Shown: piece by piece, positions 6,468-17,800 of the stretch
Layout of the letters: each line of letters opens with the position of its first letter
Numbering within the stretch: position 1 is the first letter of the stretch
Origin: a virus
Length of the DNA stretch: 42,239 nt
Virus record (IMG/VR): IMGVR_UViG_3300044675_002309
Span: 1 to 42,239 of that record
Direction: 5' to 3' (one strand)
Made by a program: the position numbers and the translations under genes
Notes under the pieces: generated by a model
Databases searched by the model: none
What the model was told of the DNA's origin: nothing
The model's input: only the letters and a program-made list of their open reading frames with translations

Positions 6468-9400
6468 ATGGCAGTAGATAACTTTAATTCGTTCGGTGGA
6501 TACTCAGTAGGTATACCACCTGTACCAGTAATTGATGCCAATGGCAATATAATTACTAACGTATTAAATGCCAATGGTAACGTGGCTGTACATAGTGTAT
6601 ATGCCGCTAATTATTATTATGCCAATGGAAGACCTTTTAATGCAGGTGGAAACCCATTTGGTCCTAATAATAGCTTACAATATAATAGTAATGGACAGTT
6701 TGACGGTAGTGCAAATTTAACATTTGAGGCTGCAACTAATCTACTTACAGTTCCAAGCATAAACGTTACTAGGTTAAGTAATTTAGGACCAGTATCTAAC
6801 ATAACAATTACAGGTGGTAGTTCTGGATATTTATTAACTACAGACGGTAATGGCGTAATTCAATGGTCACCTCCTGGTACCGGATCAGCCATTAGTAATG
6901 GTAATAGTAATGTAGATATTGCAACAGTTGGTGGTAATATTACAGCCAGTGTAAATGGCACATCTAATGTAGCTATTATCACTACTGAGGGAATAACCGT
7001 TCAGGGTAATACTACTACAGGTACTCTTAAAACAGATAGTATTTTATATGCAAATGGTACACCCTACGTATTCACAACTAATGCGGCTGGTAGTAATACA
7101 CAAGTTCAATTTAATAATAATAACGCATTTAGTGCTAGCGCAAACTTTACATTTGATTACAATACTAATACACTATCTGTTACTAATATTACAGGAAACG
7201 GTTCTGGATTATCATCAATTAATGGAGCCAATGTTACCGGTCAAGCAGCCAATGCATTAGTTGCAGGTACAGTATATACAAATGCTCAACCTAATATTAC
7301 AAGTGTTGGCAACTTAACAAGTTTAACAGTTGATGGTAATATCACTTCGGGTAATGCTAATTTAGGTAATCTACTAACAGCAAACTTTGTAAACGTTTCA
7401 AGCAATTTGTTTGTAACTGATACAGCAAACGTAGGTAATTTACGTACAGATAATTTATTATATTCAAATGGTAGTCCTTGGGATTTAGGTGGAAACCCAG
7501 CCGGAAATAACACACAACTTCAATTTAATGATAATAGTGAATTTGGTGCCAGTGCTAATCTAACATTCAATAATACTACTAATTTATTAACAGTATTAGG
7601 AAATACACAATTTAATAATGCTAATTTAGGTAATTTAGCTACCGCTAATTATGTAAATGTTGTATATGATCTAAATGGTAATATAGCTAACTTCAGTGGT
7701 AATTTAATTTCGTTAAATGCTAATTTAGGTAATGCAGTAACTGCAAATTTCTTTATTGGATCAGGAAACAATTTAAGTAATATCCAAGGTGCTAATGTTA
7801 CCGGAGATGTAGCAAATGCAAACTATTCATCTTTCTCTGGTTATGTTACCGCAAGTAATCAATCAAACATTACTAGCGTAGGTAATTTAACAGATTTAAC
7901 TATAGGTAATCTAGTATCTAATGTTGTTATAATTGGCGGAAATATTACTGCAACTGGCAATGTAACTGCTAGTAATTTTATAGGTAGATTTGCCAATGGT
8001 AATAGTTATGTAGAAATTCCGTTAGTAAACGGTAATATAACTCTTACTGCTAATGGTAGCACAACATTAACTGTAACAGAATCTAATTTAACTGTTGCTG
8101 GAAATTTAGTACCAAGTTCTAATCTAACATACAATTTAGGTAGTCCAACACAACGTTGGAATGATTTATATATATCAGGTAATACAATTGACCTAAACGG
8201 ATCTACTATTACGTCAGGGTCAAACGGAATTACATTAACAAACCCATTAGGTGGTACGTTTACTGTAATAGGTACAGGTAATTCTAATACAGCTAGTATC
8301 GTAAATGGTAGTAGTAGCATTATAGTAGATGCAAATGCAAATATTAATATAAGTTCAGACACTGTTAGTAATGTAGTTGTTATTTCATCTACTGGAATAC
8401 TAGTAAACGGTAATGCAAATATTACTGCTAATCTTACCTCAGGTAACGCTAATTTAGGTAATCTAGCAACAGCAAATTATGTAAATGTCTCTTATCACCT
8501 TGAAGGCAATACTGCTACCTTTATTGGTAATTTAACTTCATTAAATGCTAATCTAGGTAACTTGGCAATAGCTAATTATGTAAACGTTGCATATGAAGTC
8601 AATGGTAATATTGCTAATTTTAGTGGCAATTTAACTTCAGCAAATGCTAATTTAGGTAACTTAGTAAAAGCAAACTATGCTAATTTTGCGTTTGATTTAA
8701 CGGGTAATACAGCTACCTTTACTGGTAATGCTAATGTTGCTAATTTAGGAACAACTAATTTAATTGCTACTGGTGCAGGTAGTTTTGGCGCCAATGTAAA
8801 CATGAACAACAGGAACATTACAAGTCTTGCTGAACCTGTAAATAATCAAGATGCCGCAACAAAACAATATGTTGATTTAGTTGCACAAGGCCTAGATCCT
8901 AAGGCATCTGTAACCTATGCTAGTACAACAGCACTTCCAGCATATACATATAATAACGGAGCAAGCGGTGTCGGGGCAACTATTACTGCAACTAGTAATG
9001 GAGAATTAACACTTGATAGTGGTTATCCAAGTATTAACAGTCGTGTATTAATTAAAAATGAAACAGGGGCAAATGATCCTTATAACGGTATCTATCTAGT
9101 TACTGATCCAGGAAGTGCTAGTTCAGTTTTTGTATTAACTAGAACTACTGATTTTGACAACGGTTCACCGAGTGGTGAAATTCCAGGAGCATTTACTTTT
9201 GTTGAGCATGGTACAACATTAGCTGATACTGGTTGGGTCTGTACAACAAACTCACCAGTTACAATGGGCACAACACCAATTATATTTGTTCAGTTCTCTG
9301 GTGCAGGTTCATACACAGCAGGCACTGGTTTAACATTAAATGGTACTGAATTTAGTATATCTAATACAGCAGTAACGGCTGGTTCATATGGTGACGGCGA

Positions 9401-12400
9401 TGCTGTTGCTACATTTACGGTTAATCCACAAGGTCAGTTAACTGCCGCAAGTAATGTAGCAATTACTGCTAATGCCGCTAACTTATCAGGCACAACATTA
9501 AATTCAAATATTACTACTAGTAATTTAACAAGCGTGGGCAATCTAACTGGTTTAACATCTACTGGTAATATAAATTTTGCAAACACAGCTAATGTAGCAT
9601 TGGGTAATGTTACTAATGTACATATTACTGGAGGAGTTACTGGATACGTATTAGGTACTGACGGCACCGGTAACCTGTCTTGGATTAGCGGTGGTAGCAT
9701 AGCCGGAGTTACAGGTAATCTTATTCCATTAGGTACACCATCTGATAGTGACTTAACAACTAATGTTGCGTATAACGGATGGACTACTAGTACATATGTT
9801 ACTGATGGATTAGATGATTTGAATCAGGTTAGTTTAAATATTGCTGGAAATACTTTTGTAGGTAATATATACATTGGTGCTAATGTAACATCAGGGCCTA
9901 GTCCGTTATCAGTGGCATTTACTGGAAACTATATTGGCAATCCTACTAATTATCTTTGGAATTTTGGTGACGGCACAACTAGCACTTTACGTAATCCTAC
10001 AAAAACATATAGTAATGTATTAGGTGGACAATTTACAGTTACATTTACAGCATTCAATGTAAATGGTACATATGGAGGTAATGCAGCCAATGGAGCAAAA
10101 GGCTCAACCGCTACTTCAATTAATACTAATTTCATAACACTGTTCACACCATTACCAATACCATCATTTACAGCTAGTCCAACTAGTTTAGATACTGGTA
10201 GTAATGTTACATTAACTAATACAAGTTTGTATGCTACATCATTTACAATTAATTATGGTGATGGCAATACTGCTGTTAATCCTGGTAATTCATGGACAAC
10301 TGATTCTCATCAATACATTAATTCTGCCAATGTTGATTCTATATATGGAATTAATTTAACTGGTACAAACCAGACAGCAGGTAATGCGCCTCCGTATAGT
10401 GTTACAACAGCGAATACTAATGTTAAAGTATATTCTCCGCAAAGCCCGGCATTTACAGCTAATTCTACTTCAACTATTAACTATCTTGCTACCTCAGGTG
10501 GTGTAATTAGTTTCAGAAATGATACTCCTGGCAGTCCAGGTAATACTGCTAGTTTTGGTGCACAACAATTATATAACTTCCGTTGGGGAGATGGTACAGC
10601 TAATAGTAACATTAATATTCAAACTGGACTTGCTGGTAACCCAGGAGCGGCTAATATTACTCATGCATTTGCGTTAAGTTCAGTACAACAGAATGCGGCT
10701 ACCACAGTAAGTTATGTAGCAAATCTTTCATTGTATACAGGATTTAGTACTAGCCCGTTCATATCTAGTAATATTACAATTACAGTTGAACCAGAAGTTA
10801 GAGCTAACTTTACAGGAACCGCTAATACTCAAACTGACGCTACAGGATATACTTCTAATGCTCAAGTTGGTTACTTGTTTACTGACTATTTAGGTCGTGA
10901 TAGAAGCTTGTTTAACTTCAGTAATGATACATCACCTAACGTTAACTTTACTGGTAATGTGTTTAATTGGTCATGGGGTGACACTACAAGTAACAGTGGT
11001 GTAACAAGTCGTGCTAATATTACACACTCATATCTTAACGATTATGGATCACCTACTATTGGTGGTAAAACAGTTGCATTACAAGCAAACGGTACTCCAG
11101 GCACCACGTTACAAAGTAATACAAATACAAAAACAAATTATATTACTATTTTAGCTAATCCAACAGCTCCTTCTAATCTAAGTAGTTTCACTAATGTTAC
11201 TATCGCTACAGCTAGTCAAGGTACTAGCCCATTATTAGCGGCAGGAGCGGCTGATAATACTGGCGGAAATATATTAGCTAATGGTACAGCAGTTACCCGT
11301 ATAGCTACAACTACACCAGTATCAACCAGCACACAAGTAACAAATGCAAATACAGCACTTACCGGTACATTAACTGCCTATGTAAATAATGCAGAAGCCG
11401 GCAACACTTCATTCAGTACTAGTGGAAATGCTGTTGGAACATACAGTTCATTAGTAGTATCAGCCGACAGAGATTTACATGTAGCAAATACCGCTGTTCC
11501 TACAGGATTCTACAAAGTATTCTCTGCTACGATTAGCAATACACTAGCTAGTTTAGGTAATGGTTACAATGATTTCCAATTACGTCATTCAACTACAGGT
11601 AATACTAATACTATTGGAATGGTAAAAGACAACTTAAATTCTGCACCAACCTTAGTTACTACGAATACAGCGATGGTTACTGCTACTTCAGGAACATTTA
11701 GATACATTTCAGGTATTCCATATTATAGTGCTACTGGATCTCCTGCAATTACAGTCGCTAATTTAGAATTACAAAACTTTACAGGACAAACATTCCGTAG
11801 TGCTGACCCATTCACGGTAGCATCTGGTACATCATATGAAGGTTCTGGATCAGTTATATCTACACAAACTAAAACATTAGCACAGATTGATAATAGTGCT
11901 AACTCTATGTTGACTGGATCAAATGTTAAAGCTAACATAGGTATATCAACTAACTATTCAATGGGTAATCTCAACGTATTAGTTAACGGTGCAGTTAACG
12001 GAGTATCAACATTAGCGGCAAATATATTCAACGTTGTTGGTACTAGCACAACAATTCAACTGCCTACTAAAATACAAATGTATGCTGGCGCCAACTCTGG
12101 ATTTAATGAAGCAAATATACCTGCTAATGTAGCAAGTAATACACAACCTGCTATTCGTATAGTAATGAGTACAGCAGGTAATACACCAGTCTTTAGTAAT
12201 AATACAAATTATTATACTAGCAATGTATGGTCAGGTGCTCAAACTATTGCAGGTACACCAGAAGCAGTTGTTAGATACGGTGTGTTAAAACATTATGCTG
12301 TAGATTTATCTACTGGGTATTTACCAATTGGACCTGACTTAGCTACAGGACGATCAGGGTTACAGTATTTTACTTTTGCATTTGTAAGAACTAGTTTAGC

Positions 12401-12800
12401 TAATTTTGATATTATATTAACTACAGGGTCAACTGGTATATCAGGCTTATGGGTAGCGGCACCTGGCACAACAATTGACAAGGGTGGATTCGCATCACCT
12501 ACTCCGGGATTCCCAGGACCCACTAGTACTATTAACGGATGGTTAACTGGATATGAACAATATAACGGTGCGGGAGTACCGGGTAATAGTGCTACAGGTG
12601 GAAACCCAGCTGGTACTAACGGATGTGCGTTAACTGGATCAGATGTTATACCATTGAATACACAGATAACAAATGTAAGATATACTATGACGCTTGGGTC
12701 ACAGAATCAAGCTAATAGTTTTGGTAATAATATTTTAATTAGAATTGCGTTGGCAGCCGGTCAAACTATAACTGATTTACAGATAGGAGTAGCAACGTAA
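6468..12800 (+). CDS. Giant tail fibre or adhesin with PKD-like domains (2110 residues)
   Basis: Probable virion fibre. The N-terminus (FNSFGGYSVG) is shared in outline with the genes at 14872 and 18503. Residues 60-790 are beta-repeat shaft, including SNLTYNLGSPTQRWNDLY near 550 and repeats of the form LLYSNGSPWDLGG. Residues 791-946 form a module common in phage fibres, from QDAATKQYVD through NGIYLVTD to FVQFSGAG. About 1138-1570 holds four PKD-like Ig domains marked by WNFGDG, INYGDG, FRWGDG and WSWGD. The C-terminal 470 residues contain VRYGVLKHYAVDLSTG and end QTITDLQIGVAT, a conserved end I recall from T4-like aquatic phages. Very few charged residues; Asn, Thr, Gly and Ser dominate. 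The stop overlaps the next start by one base. Domain assignments are by motif; the exact virion location is unknown. Confidence 0.85.
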   Translation: MAVDNFNSFGGYSVGIPPVPVIDANGNIITNVLNANGNVAVHSVYAANYYYANGRPFNAGGNPFGPNNSLQYNSNGQFDGSANLTFEAATNLLTVPSINVTRLSNLGPVSNITITGGSSGYLLTTDGNGVIQWSPPGTGSAISNGNSNVDIATVGGNITASVNGTSNVAIITTEGITVQGNTTTGTLKTDSILYANGTPYVFTTNAAGSNTQVQFNNNNAFSASANFTFDYNTNTLSVTNITGNGSGLSSINGANVTGQAANALVAGTVYTNAQPNITSVGNLTSLTVDGNITSGNANLGNLLTANFVNVSSNLFVTDTANVGNLRTDNLLYSNGSPWDLGGNPAGNNTQLQFNDNSEFGASANLTFNNTTNLLTVLGNTQFNNANLGNLATANYVNVVYDLNGNIANFSGNLISLNANLGNAVTANFFIGSGNNLSNIQGANVTGDVANANYSSFSGYVTASNQSNITSVGNLTDLTIGNLVSNVVIIGGNITATGNVTASNFIGRFANGNSYVEIPLVNGNITLTANGSTTLTVTESNLTVAGNLVPSSNLTYNLGSPTQRWNDLYISGNTIDLNGSTITSGSNGITLTNPLGGTFTVIGTGNSNTASIVNGSSSIIVDANANINISSDTVSNVVVISSTGILVNGNANITANLTSGNANLGNLATANYVNVSYHLEGNTATFIGNLTSLNANLGNLAIANYVNVAYEVNGNIANFSGNLTSANANLGNLVKANYANFAFDLTGNTATFTGNANVANLGTTNLIATGAGSFGANVNMNNRNITSLAEPVNNQDAATKQYVDLVAQGLDPKASVTYASTTALPAYTYNNGASGVGATITATSNGELTLDSGYPSINSRVLIKNETGANDPYNGIYLVTDPGSASSVFVLTRTTDFDNGSPSGEIPGAFTFVEHGTTLADTGWVCTTNSPVTMGTTPIIFVQFSGAGSYTAGTGLTLNGTEFSISNTAVTAGSYGDGDAVATFTVNPQGQLTAASNVAITANAANLSGTTLNSNITTSNLTSVGNLTGLTSTGNINFANTANVALGNVTNVHITGGVTGYVLGTDGTGNLSWISGGSIAGVTGNLIPLGTPSDSDLTTNVAYNGWTTSTYVTDGLDDLNQVSLNIAGNTFVGNIYIGANVTSGPSPLSVAFTGNYIGNPTNYLWNFGDGTTSTLRNPTKTYSNVLGGQFTVTFTAFNVNGTYGGNAANGAKGSTATSINTNFITLFTPLPIPSFTASPTSLDTGSNVTLTNTSLYATSFTINYGDGNTAVNPGNSWTTDSHQYINSANVDSIYGINLTGTNQTAGNAPPYSVTTANTNVKVYSPQSPAFTANSTSTINYLATSGGVISFRNDTPGSPGNTASFGAQQLYNFRWGDGTANSNINIQTGLAGNPGAANITHAFALSSVQQNAATTVSYVANLSLYTGFSTSPFISSNITITVEPEVRANFTGTANTQTDATGYTSNAQVGYLFTDYLGRDRSLFNFSNDTSPNVNFTGNVFNWSWGDTTSNSGVTSRANITHSYLNDYGSPTIGGKTVALQANGTPGTTLQSNTNTKTNYITILANPTAPSNLSSFTNVTIATASQGTSPLLAAGAADNTGGNILANGTAVTRIATTTPVSTSTQVTNANTALTGTLTAYVNNAEAGNTSFSTSGNAVGTYSSLVVSADRDLHVANTAVPTGFYKVFSATISNTLASLGNGYNDFQLRHSTTGNTNTIGMVKDNLNSAPTLVTTNTAMVTATSGTFRYISGIPYYSATGSPAITVANLELQNFTGQTFRSADPFTVASGTSYEGSGSVISTQTKTLAQIDNSANSMLTGSNVKANIGISTNYSMGNLNVLVNGAVNGVSTLAANIFNVVGTSTTIQLPTKIQMYAGANSGFNEANIPANVASNTQPAIRIVMSTAGNTPVFSNNTNYYTSNVWSGAQTIAGTPEAVVRYGVLKHYAVDLSTGYLPIGPDLATGRSGLQYFTFAFVRTSLANFDIILTTGSTGISGLWVAAPGTTIDKGGFASPTPGFPGPTSTINGWLTGYEQYNGAGVPGNSATGGNPAGTNGCALTGSDVIPLNTQITNVRYTMTLGSQNQANSFGNNILIRIALAAGQTITDLQIGVAT

Positions 12801-14827
12801 TGGCCGCAACGTTTAACGAATCACAAAAGATTGACTATCTGTGGAAAAAAGTTGGTTACGCTGTAACCAAAACTGCAGAAGCAACAGTTAAAGAAGCTTT
12901 CAATGAAAGTATCCCTAGCCCATTACTATATCGTGGCGATCTTGTTTGGATGGAGAGTGACCAGATTACAGGAAATCCGCCTGCCACAACAACTAGTATT
13001 ATTAAAGTTTATAAAGATGGTGTAGGGAGTTTTAGCCCTAGCGTAGAATGTACTGAAGACTTAACCGCCCCTGACAATCAAACGTGGAAGACAAACGAAA
13101 TTAATTGGGTACCAACTCAATTTGGCGACAACTATCTTGTACAAGTATATGTAGCCAACACTGGTGTAACTAATCCACAAACATCAGGTACTAAATTATT
13201 CCAAGCTGGTTCTGGAAGAGATGATACATGGTTCTTTGATTATCAATCTGGTGTATTAAACTTCAACGGTGCAAATGTACCAACTCAGATTGCCAGCCCT
13301 ATTACAGGTAAAAGTGTTTATGTTGTAGGTTATCAGTATGTAGGCTTGATTGGTGTAACTAATCAACCCAGTGGTAATATCAGTGGTAATACTAATATTG
13401 GTAATCTAAACTTTACTGATACTACTATCAGTACTATTACTGCTAACAGTAATATATTTCTTACTCCAAATGGTTCTGGAAATATACACGTAACAACCTC
13501 ACTAACAGCTAGTGGAAATATTGTTGCCAACACTGGTGCTTTCTTTATTGGTGACGGTGGATATTTAGCAAACTTAAATAGTTCAGGGGTAGCAAACGGT
13601 AATAGTAACGTAAACATTCCAATTGCTAATGGTAATGTTAATATTACTGCTACCGGCAATACAACACTAGTTGTTACAGGTACCGGAACAAACGTATCTG
13701 GTTATTTAACTGTTACAGGTAATTTAACTGCTACTAATATTACGTCTAATGTATCATCTAACACAGTTACTGCAAATTCTGGAAATATATCAGGTAATCT
13801 TTTTGTAGCTGATACAGCAAATGTAGGTAATTTACGTACTAACAATATATTATATGCAAATGGTCAACCTTGGGATTTACAAGAGGCTGCAGGATCTAAT
13901 ACGCAGATTCAATTTAATGACGGCAATACTAACTTTGGTGCTAGTGCCAACTTTACATTTAACCAAACAACTAATTTATTAACTGTTGTAGGTAATTCGC
14001 AGTTTAATAATGCTAATTTAGGTAACTTAGCAACCGCTAATTTTGTAGATGTATCAAGCAATTTATCTGTAATTAATACTGCAACTGTGGGTAATGTACG
14101 TACTAATAATTTACTATACGCAAATGGTTCAGCTTGGGATTTTGGTGGCACGCCCGGCGGTAGCAATACACAGATTCAATTCAACGACATTAATGAATTT
14201 GGTGGAAGTGCTAACTTTACATTTGATAAAACTACAAGTTTACTAACTGTAGTTGGTACAGCAAATGTTACTACATTTAATGCTACAGGTAATATTACCG
14301 GTAATAATGGCATATTTGGTAATTTATCTACCACTGGCCCTAGCGGTGATATTACCGGGGCTAATTTAATATCTACAGTAACGCTTAATGCATCTGGTAA
14401 TATTACATCAGCTAATGCTAATTTGGGCAATACGTCTATTGCCAATAATGTTATAGCAAATACGTTCAGAATGGGTGTAGGAGATAATGAATTTTATCAA
14501 TCAACTGTTTATTTTGCTACTACAGCCGCTACGACACCTAATCAATTATTGTGGTCAACATCATTGGCCAACTTATCAGCTATAGATTTTACTATTATTT
14601 CCACAGATGTAGCAGGTAACACCAGACAAACAGCAAAAATAGCTGCCGCAGTTCTAGGAACTGAGGTGGTATTTAATGAGTATTCAGGACTCTACATCAA
14701 TGGTGGTGTGGGAAGTTTTTCAGTGAATTATCAGGCAGGATCGCCTGATACGATACAATTGGTAGTGACTCCGGATTCTACTAATTTAACCAAATATAAT
14801 CTGATGATTATACAATATGCAAAGTAA
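12800..14827 (+). CDS. Virion structural protein with conserved N-terminal domain and fibre shaft
   Basis: 675 residues. The first 195 are non-repetitive and more charged than the fibres around them (FNESQKIDYLWKKVGYAVTK, LLYRGDLVW, WFFDYQSGVLNF). This pattern is familiar from aquatic T4-like structural proteins of unknown exact position. Residues 196-560 are the usual shaft repeats (NANLGNLATANF, LLYANGQPWDL, QIQFNDGN). The last 110 form a compact beta domain resembling in outline the ends of the genes at 14872, 18503 and 20071. ATG 12800 overlaps the preceding TAA (TAATG), so translation is coupled to the 2110-residue protein. The two may form one assembly, the charged N-terminal domain being a candidate for contact with the baseplate. 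Confidence 0.82.
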   Translation: MAATFNESQKIDYLWKKVGYAVTKTAEATVKEAFNESIPSPLLYRGDLVWMESDQITGNPPATTTSIIKVYKDGVGSFSPSVECTEDLTAPDNQTWKTNEINWVPTQFGDNYLVQVYVANTGVTNPQTSGTKLFQAGSGRDDTWFFDYQSGVLNFNGANVPTQIASPITGKSVYVVGYQYVGLIGVTNQPSGNISGNTNIGNLNFTDTTISTITANSNIFLTPNGSGNIHVTTSLTASGNIVANTGAFFIGDGGYLANLNSSGVANGNSNVNIPIANGNVNITATGNTTLVVTGTGTNVSGYLTVTGNLTATNITSNVSSNTVTANSGNISGNLFVADTANVGNLRTNNILYANGQPWDLQEAAGSNTQIQFNDGNTNFGASANFTFNQTTNLLTVVGNSQFNNANLGNLATANFVDVSSNLSVINTATVGNVRTNNLLYANGSAWDFGGTPGGSNTQIQFNDINEFGGSANFTFDKTTSLLTVVGTANVTTFNATGNITGNNGIFGNLSTTGPSGDITGANLISTVTLNASGNITSANANLGNTSIANNVIANTFRMGVGDNEFYQSTVYFATTAATTPNQLLWSTSLANLSAIDFTIISTDVAGNTRQTAKIAAAVLGTEVVFNEYSGLYINGGVGSFSVNYQAGSPDTIQLVVTPDSTNLTKYNLMIIQYAK

Positions 14828-14842
14828 CTTTATTATACCTAG

Positions 14843-14850
14843 CATAAATA
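14843..14850 (+). promoter_or_regulatory. T4-type late promoter octamer CATAAATA
   Basis: CATAAATA is 21 bases before the ATG at 14872, with AAAAGGA before the start codon. It lies 15 bases after the stop at 14827 and begins the operon containing the genes at 14872, 18503 and 20071. Confidence 0.7.
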
Positions 14851-14871
14851 CATTTATAAAAGGACATTACC

Positions 14872-17800
14872 ATGGCAATCAAAGCATTTAACTCGATTGG
14901 CGGCTTCTCAGTAGGAGAAAATGCCGCCAATATTATACTAGCAAACGGTGACATTACCACAACTAATGCTAACCTAACAGGCAATTTGTACGTATCTGAC
15001 ACCGCAAATGTTGGTAATGTACGCACAGACCATTTGTTATACGCAAACGGTCAACCTTGGGATATTGGTGGTATTCCAGCTGGTAGTAACACTCAAATTC
15101 AATTTAATAATGATAATGAGTTTGGTGCTAGTGCGAACTTTACCTTTAACTCTAGTACTAACCTATTAACTATTACTGGTAATATTAGTGCTACTAATGC
15201 TAATTTAGGTAATCTTGCAACTGCTAATTTCTTTCATGGTGTATTTGATAGTACAAGTTCTAATCAAGCAAATATCACTAATGTTGGTAATCTAATTTCA
15301 TTAAATGTTGATGGTATCGCTAATCTAGCCAATGTAGTAAATGTCACTGGTAATATTAATGCTAGTGCTAATATTACTGCAAATGCTAATATTACAGGTG
15401 CTAACTTAAATACACTTGGTTTAGCTAATATTGGTAACTTAGAAATTTCTGGTACAACAACTGGAAACTTAATTCCTTCAGCCAACATAACGTTTAATTT
15501 GGGTAATGCGACAAATCGTTGGAAAGATTTATTTCTAAGTGGTAGTAGTATTCTTATTGGTGATCAAAATATATCATCAAATGCTAGTGGTATAGCACTT
15601 TCAAATACAACATTCTTAACTGATGTTTTTGTAAGTGGTAATGCAAACGTTGGTCTTAATATACAAGGTAACACAGCTAACTTTATTGGTAATGTAGTAG
15701 CTCCAAATGTTACAGTTAATTTAGAACTTTCAGGTAACACAGCAAACTTTAGTGGTAATGTAATTGCTAACAGCCTGCGTTCTAACGCATTAACATCAAC
15801 TAGAGTAACATTTGCTGGTACTGGTGGTGTATTAACTGATTCTAGTAATTTAATATACGATGATAGTACTCAACTACTAACTGTTCTTGGTAATGCTCAA
15901 TTTAACAATGCTAATTTAGGTAATCTAGCTACAGCAAACTTTGTAAATGTATCAAGCAATTTATTTGTAACTGATACAGCAAATGTAGGTAACCTACGTA
16001 CTAACAATTTATTATATGCAAATGGAACACCATGGGACTTTATTACCCCAGCTGGCGCAAACACAGAGATTCAATTTAATGACGGTGACGGAAACTTAGG
16101 TGCTAGTGCTAATTTCACTTTCAATAATAGTACTAATTTATTAACTGTTACAGGTAACGTTACTGCAACTGGTAACGTGACTGGTAGTTACTTCTTAGGT
16201 AACGGTAGTCAATTAACAGGTGTTGTTGCTATTGCAGCCGATAAACTTGTTAACGGTAATACAACTGTAACTACAACACCAAACGGTAATGTGTCTTTCA
16301 ACATTGCTGACCCTGCTAATGGTAATATACCAATAGCTAACTTAATGGTATTGTCTTCAAATCTATTAACTATTAATGCAAATATTACTACTACTGGTAC
16401 TATATCTGCTAATAACTTTAGTGGTAACTTCAGTGGTAATATCACAGGTAATGTTACAATACCTGGTTCAAATACTGGAATTGTATTTAATGATGATAGC
16501 TTTGCAAATTCAAGTACTGGATTTACTTTTGACAAAACATCTAATACTGCTAATTTAGCCAATGTATTAAATGTTGGTAATAGCACAGTTAACGTCAGTA
16601 TTTCTACAGGTAATATTGTTGCTACAAGTAATATAACTGCTGGTAACATTATTGGTACTATCGCTGCCGGATCTAATACAATTACAACGACTGGCAATGC
16701 TAACGTTGGTAATCTTGGTTTTGGTAATGGTCAAATTATTGGTACAGGTAACATAAGTGTTGGAAATATAACTACCTCTAGTATCAATGCTAGTGTCACC
16801 GTTAATGCACTTGCATTGGTATCACCTACATTAACTTCTAATACTACTACGTTAACATTAACTGCCGCACCCGGTGACAATGATGTTATACTAGTTCCAA
16901 CTGGTGCCGGTAATGTTAGTGTTTCTAGTAAGAAAATTATAAATCTTGCTACACCAACACTAGATAATGATGCCGCTACTAAAGCATATGTTGATAGTGT
17001 TGCTCAAGGACTAGATCCAAAAGCATCTGTAGTATATGCTACAGCAGCCGGACTTCCTGCTTACACTTACAATAACGGTGCAAGTGGCATAGGAGCAACA
17101 ATTACAGGTAACGCAGTTGGCGCATTGTCAATTGATGGATCTGCAGTTTCCATAAACGAACGAGTATTGGTTAAAAATGAAACTACAACTAATGCACCTT
17201 ATAATGGTATATATGTAGTTACTGCTGCAGGTTCAGGTGCGGCTGCATACGTACTTACTAGAACAACTGACTTTGATAGTGCATCACCAAGTGGTGAGAT
17301 ACCAGGTGCGTTTGTATTCGTTGAATATGGTACAACTAATGCTGATACTGGTTGGGTATGTACAACTAACTCACCAGTTACTGTTGGTACAACTGATATT
17401 GTATTTGTACAGTTCTCTGGTGCTGGCTCATTCACTGCTAATACAAGTGCTGGTTTAGTATTAATAGGCACACAGTTTAATGCTAAGGTTGACGGTAACC
17501 CTAACCCAACAACAGCGTTTGACGGTAATGGTAACATTTATGTTCCGGCTGGCGCAGCATTTACGTCACCTAATATTGGTGCGGCAACTGGTACATCAGT
17601 AACAATAACAGGAAATGTTATTGCTAATGTATTAACGGCTAACTTAACACTAGATGTTACTGGTAATGCTAACGTAGGTAATTTAGGTACAGCTGGTCTA
17701 ATTATTGCAACTGGCAATATATCTGGTGGAAATATTAGTACAGCCGGCGCAGTTACTGCAACTGGTAATGGTACATTTGGTAACATTAGTACAACTGGTT

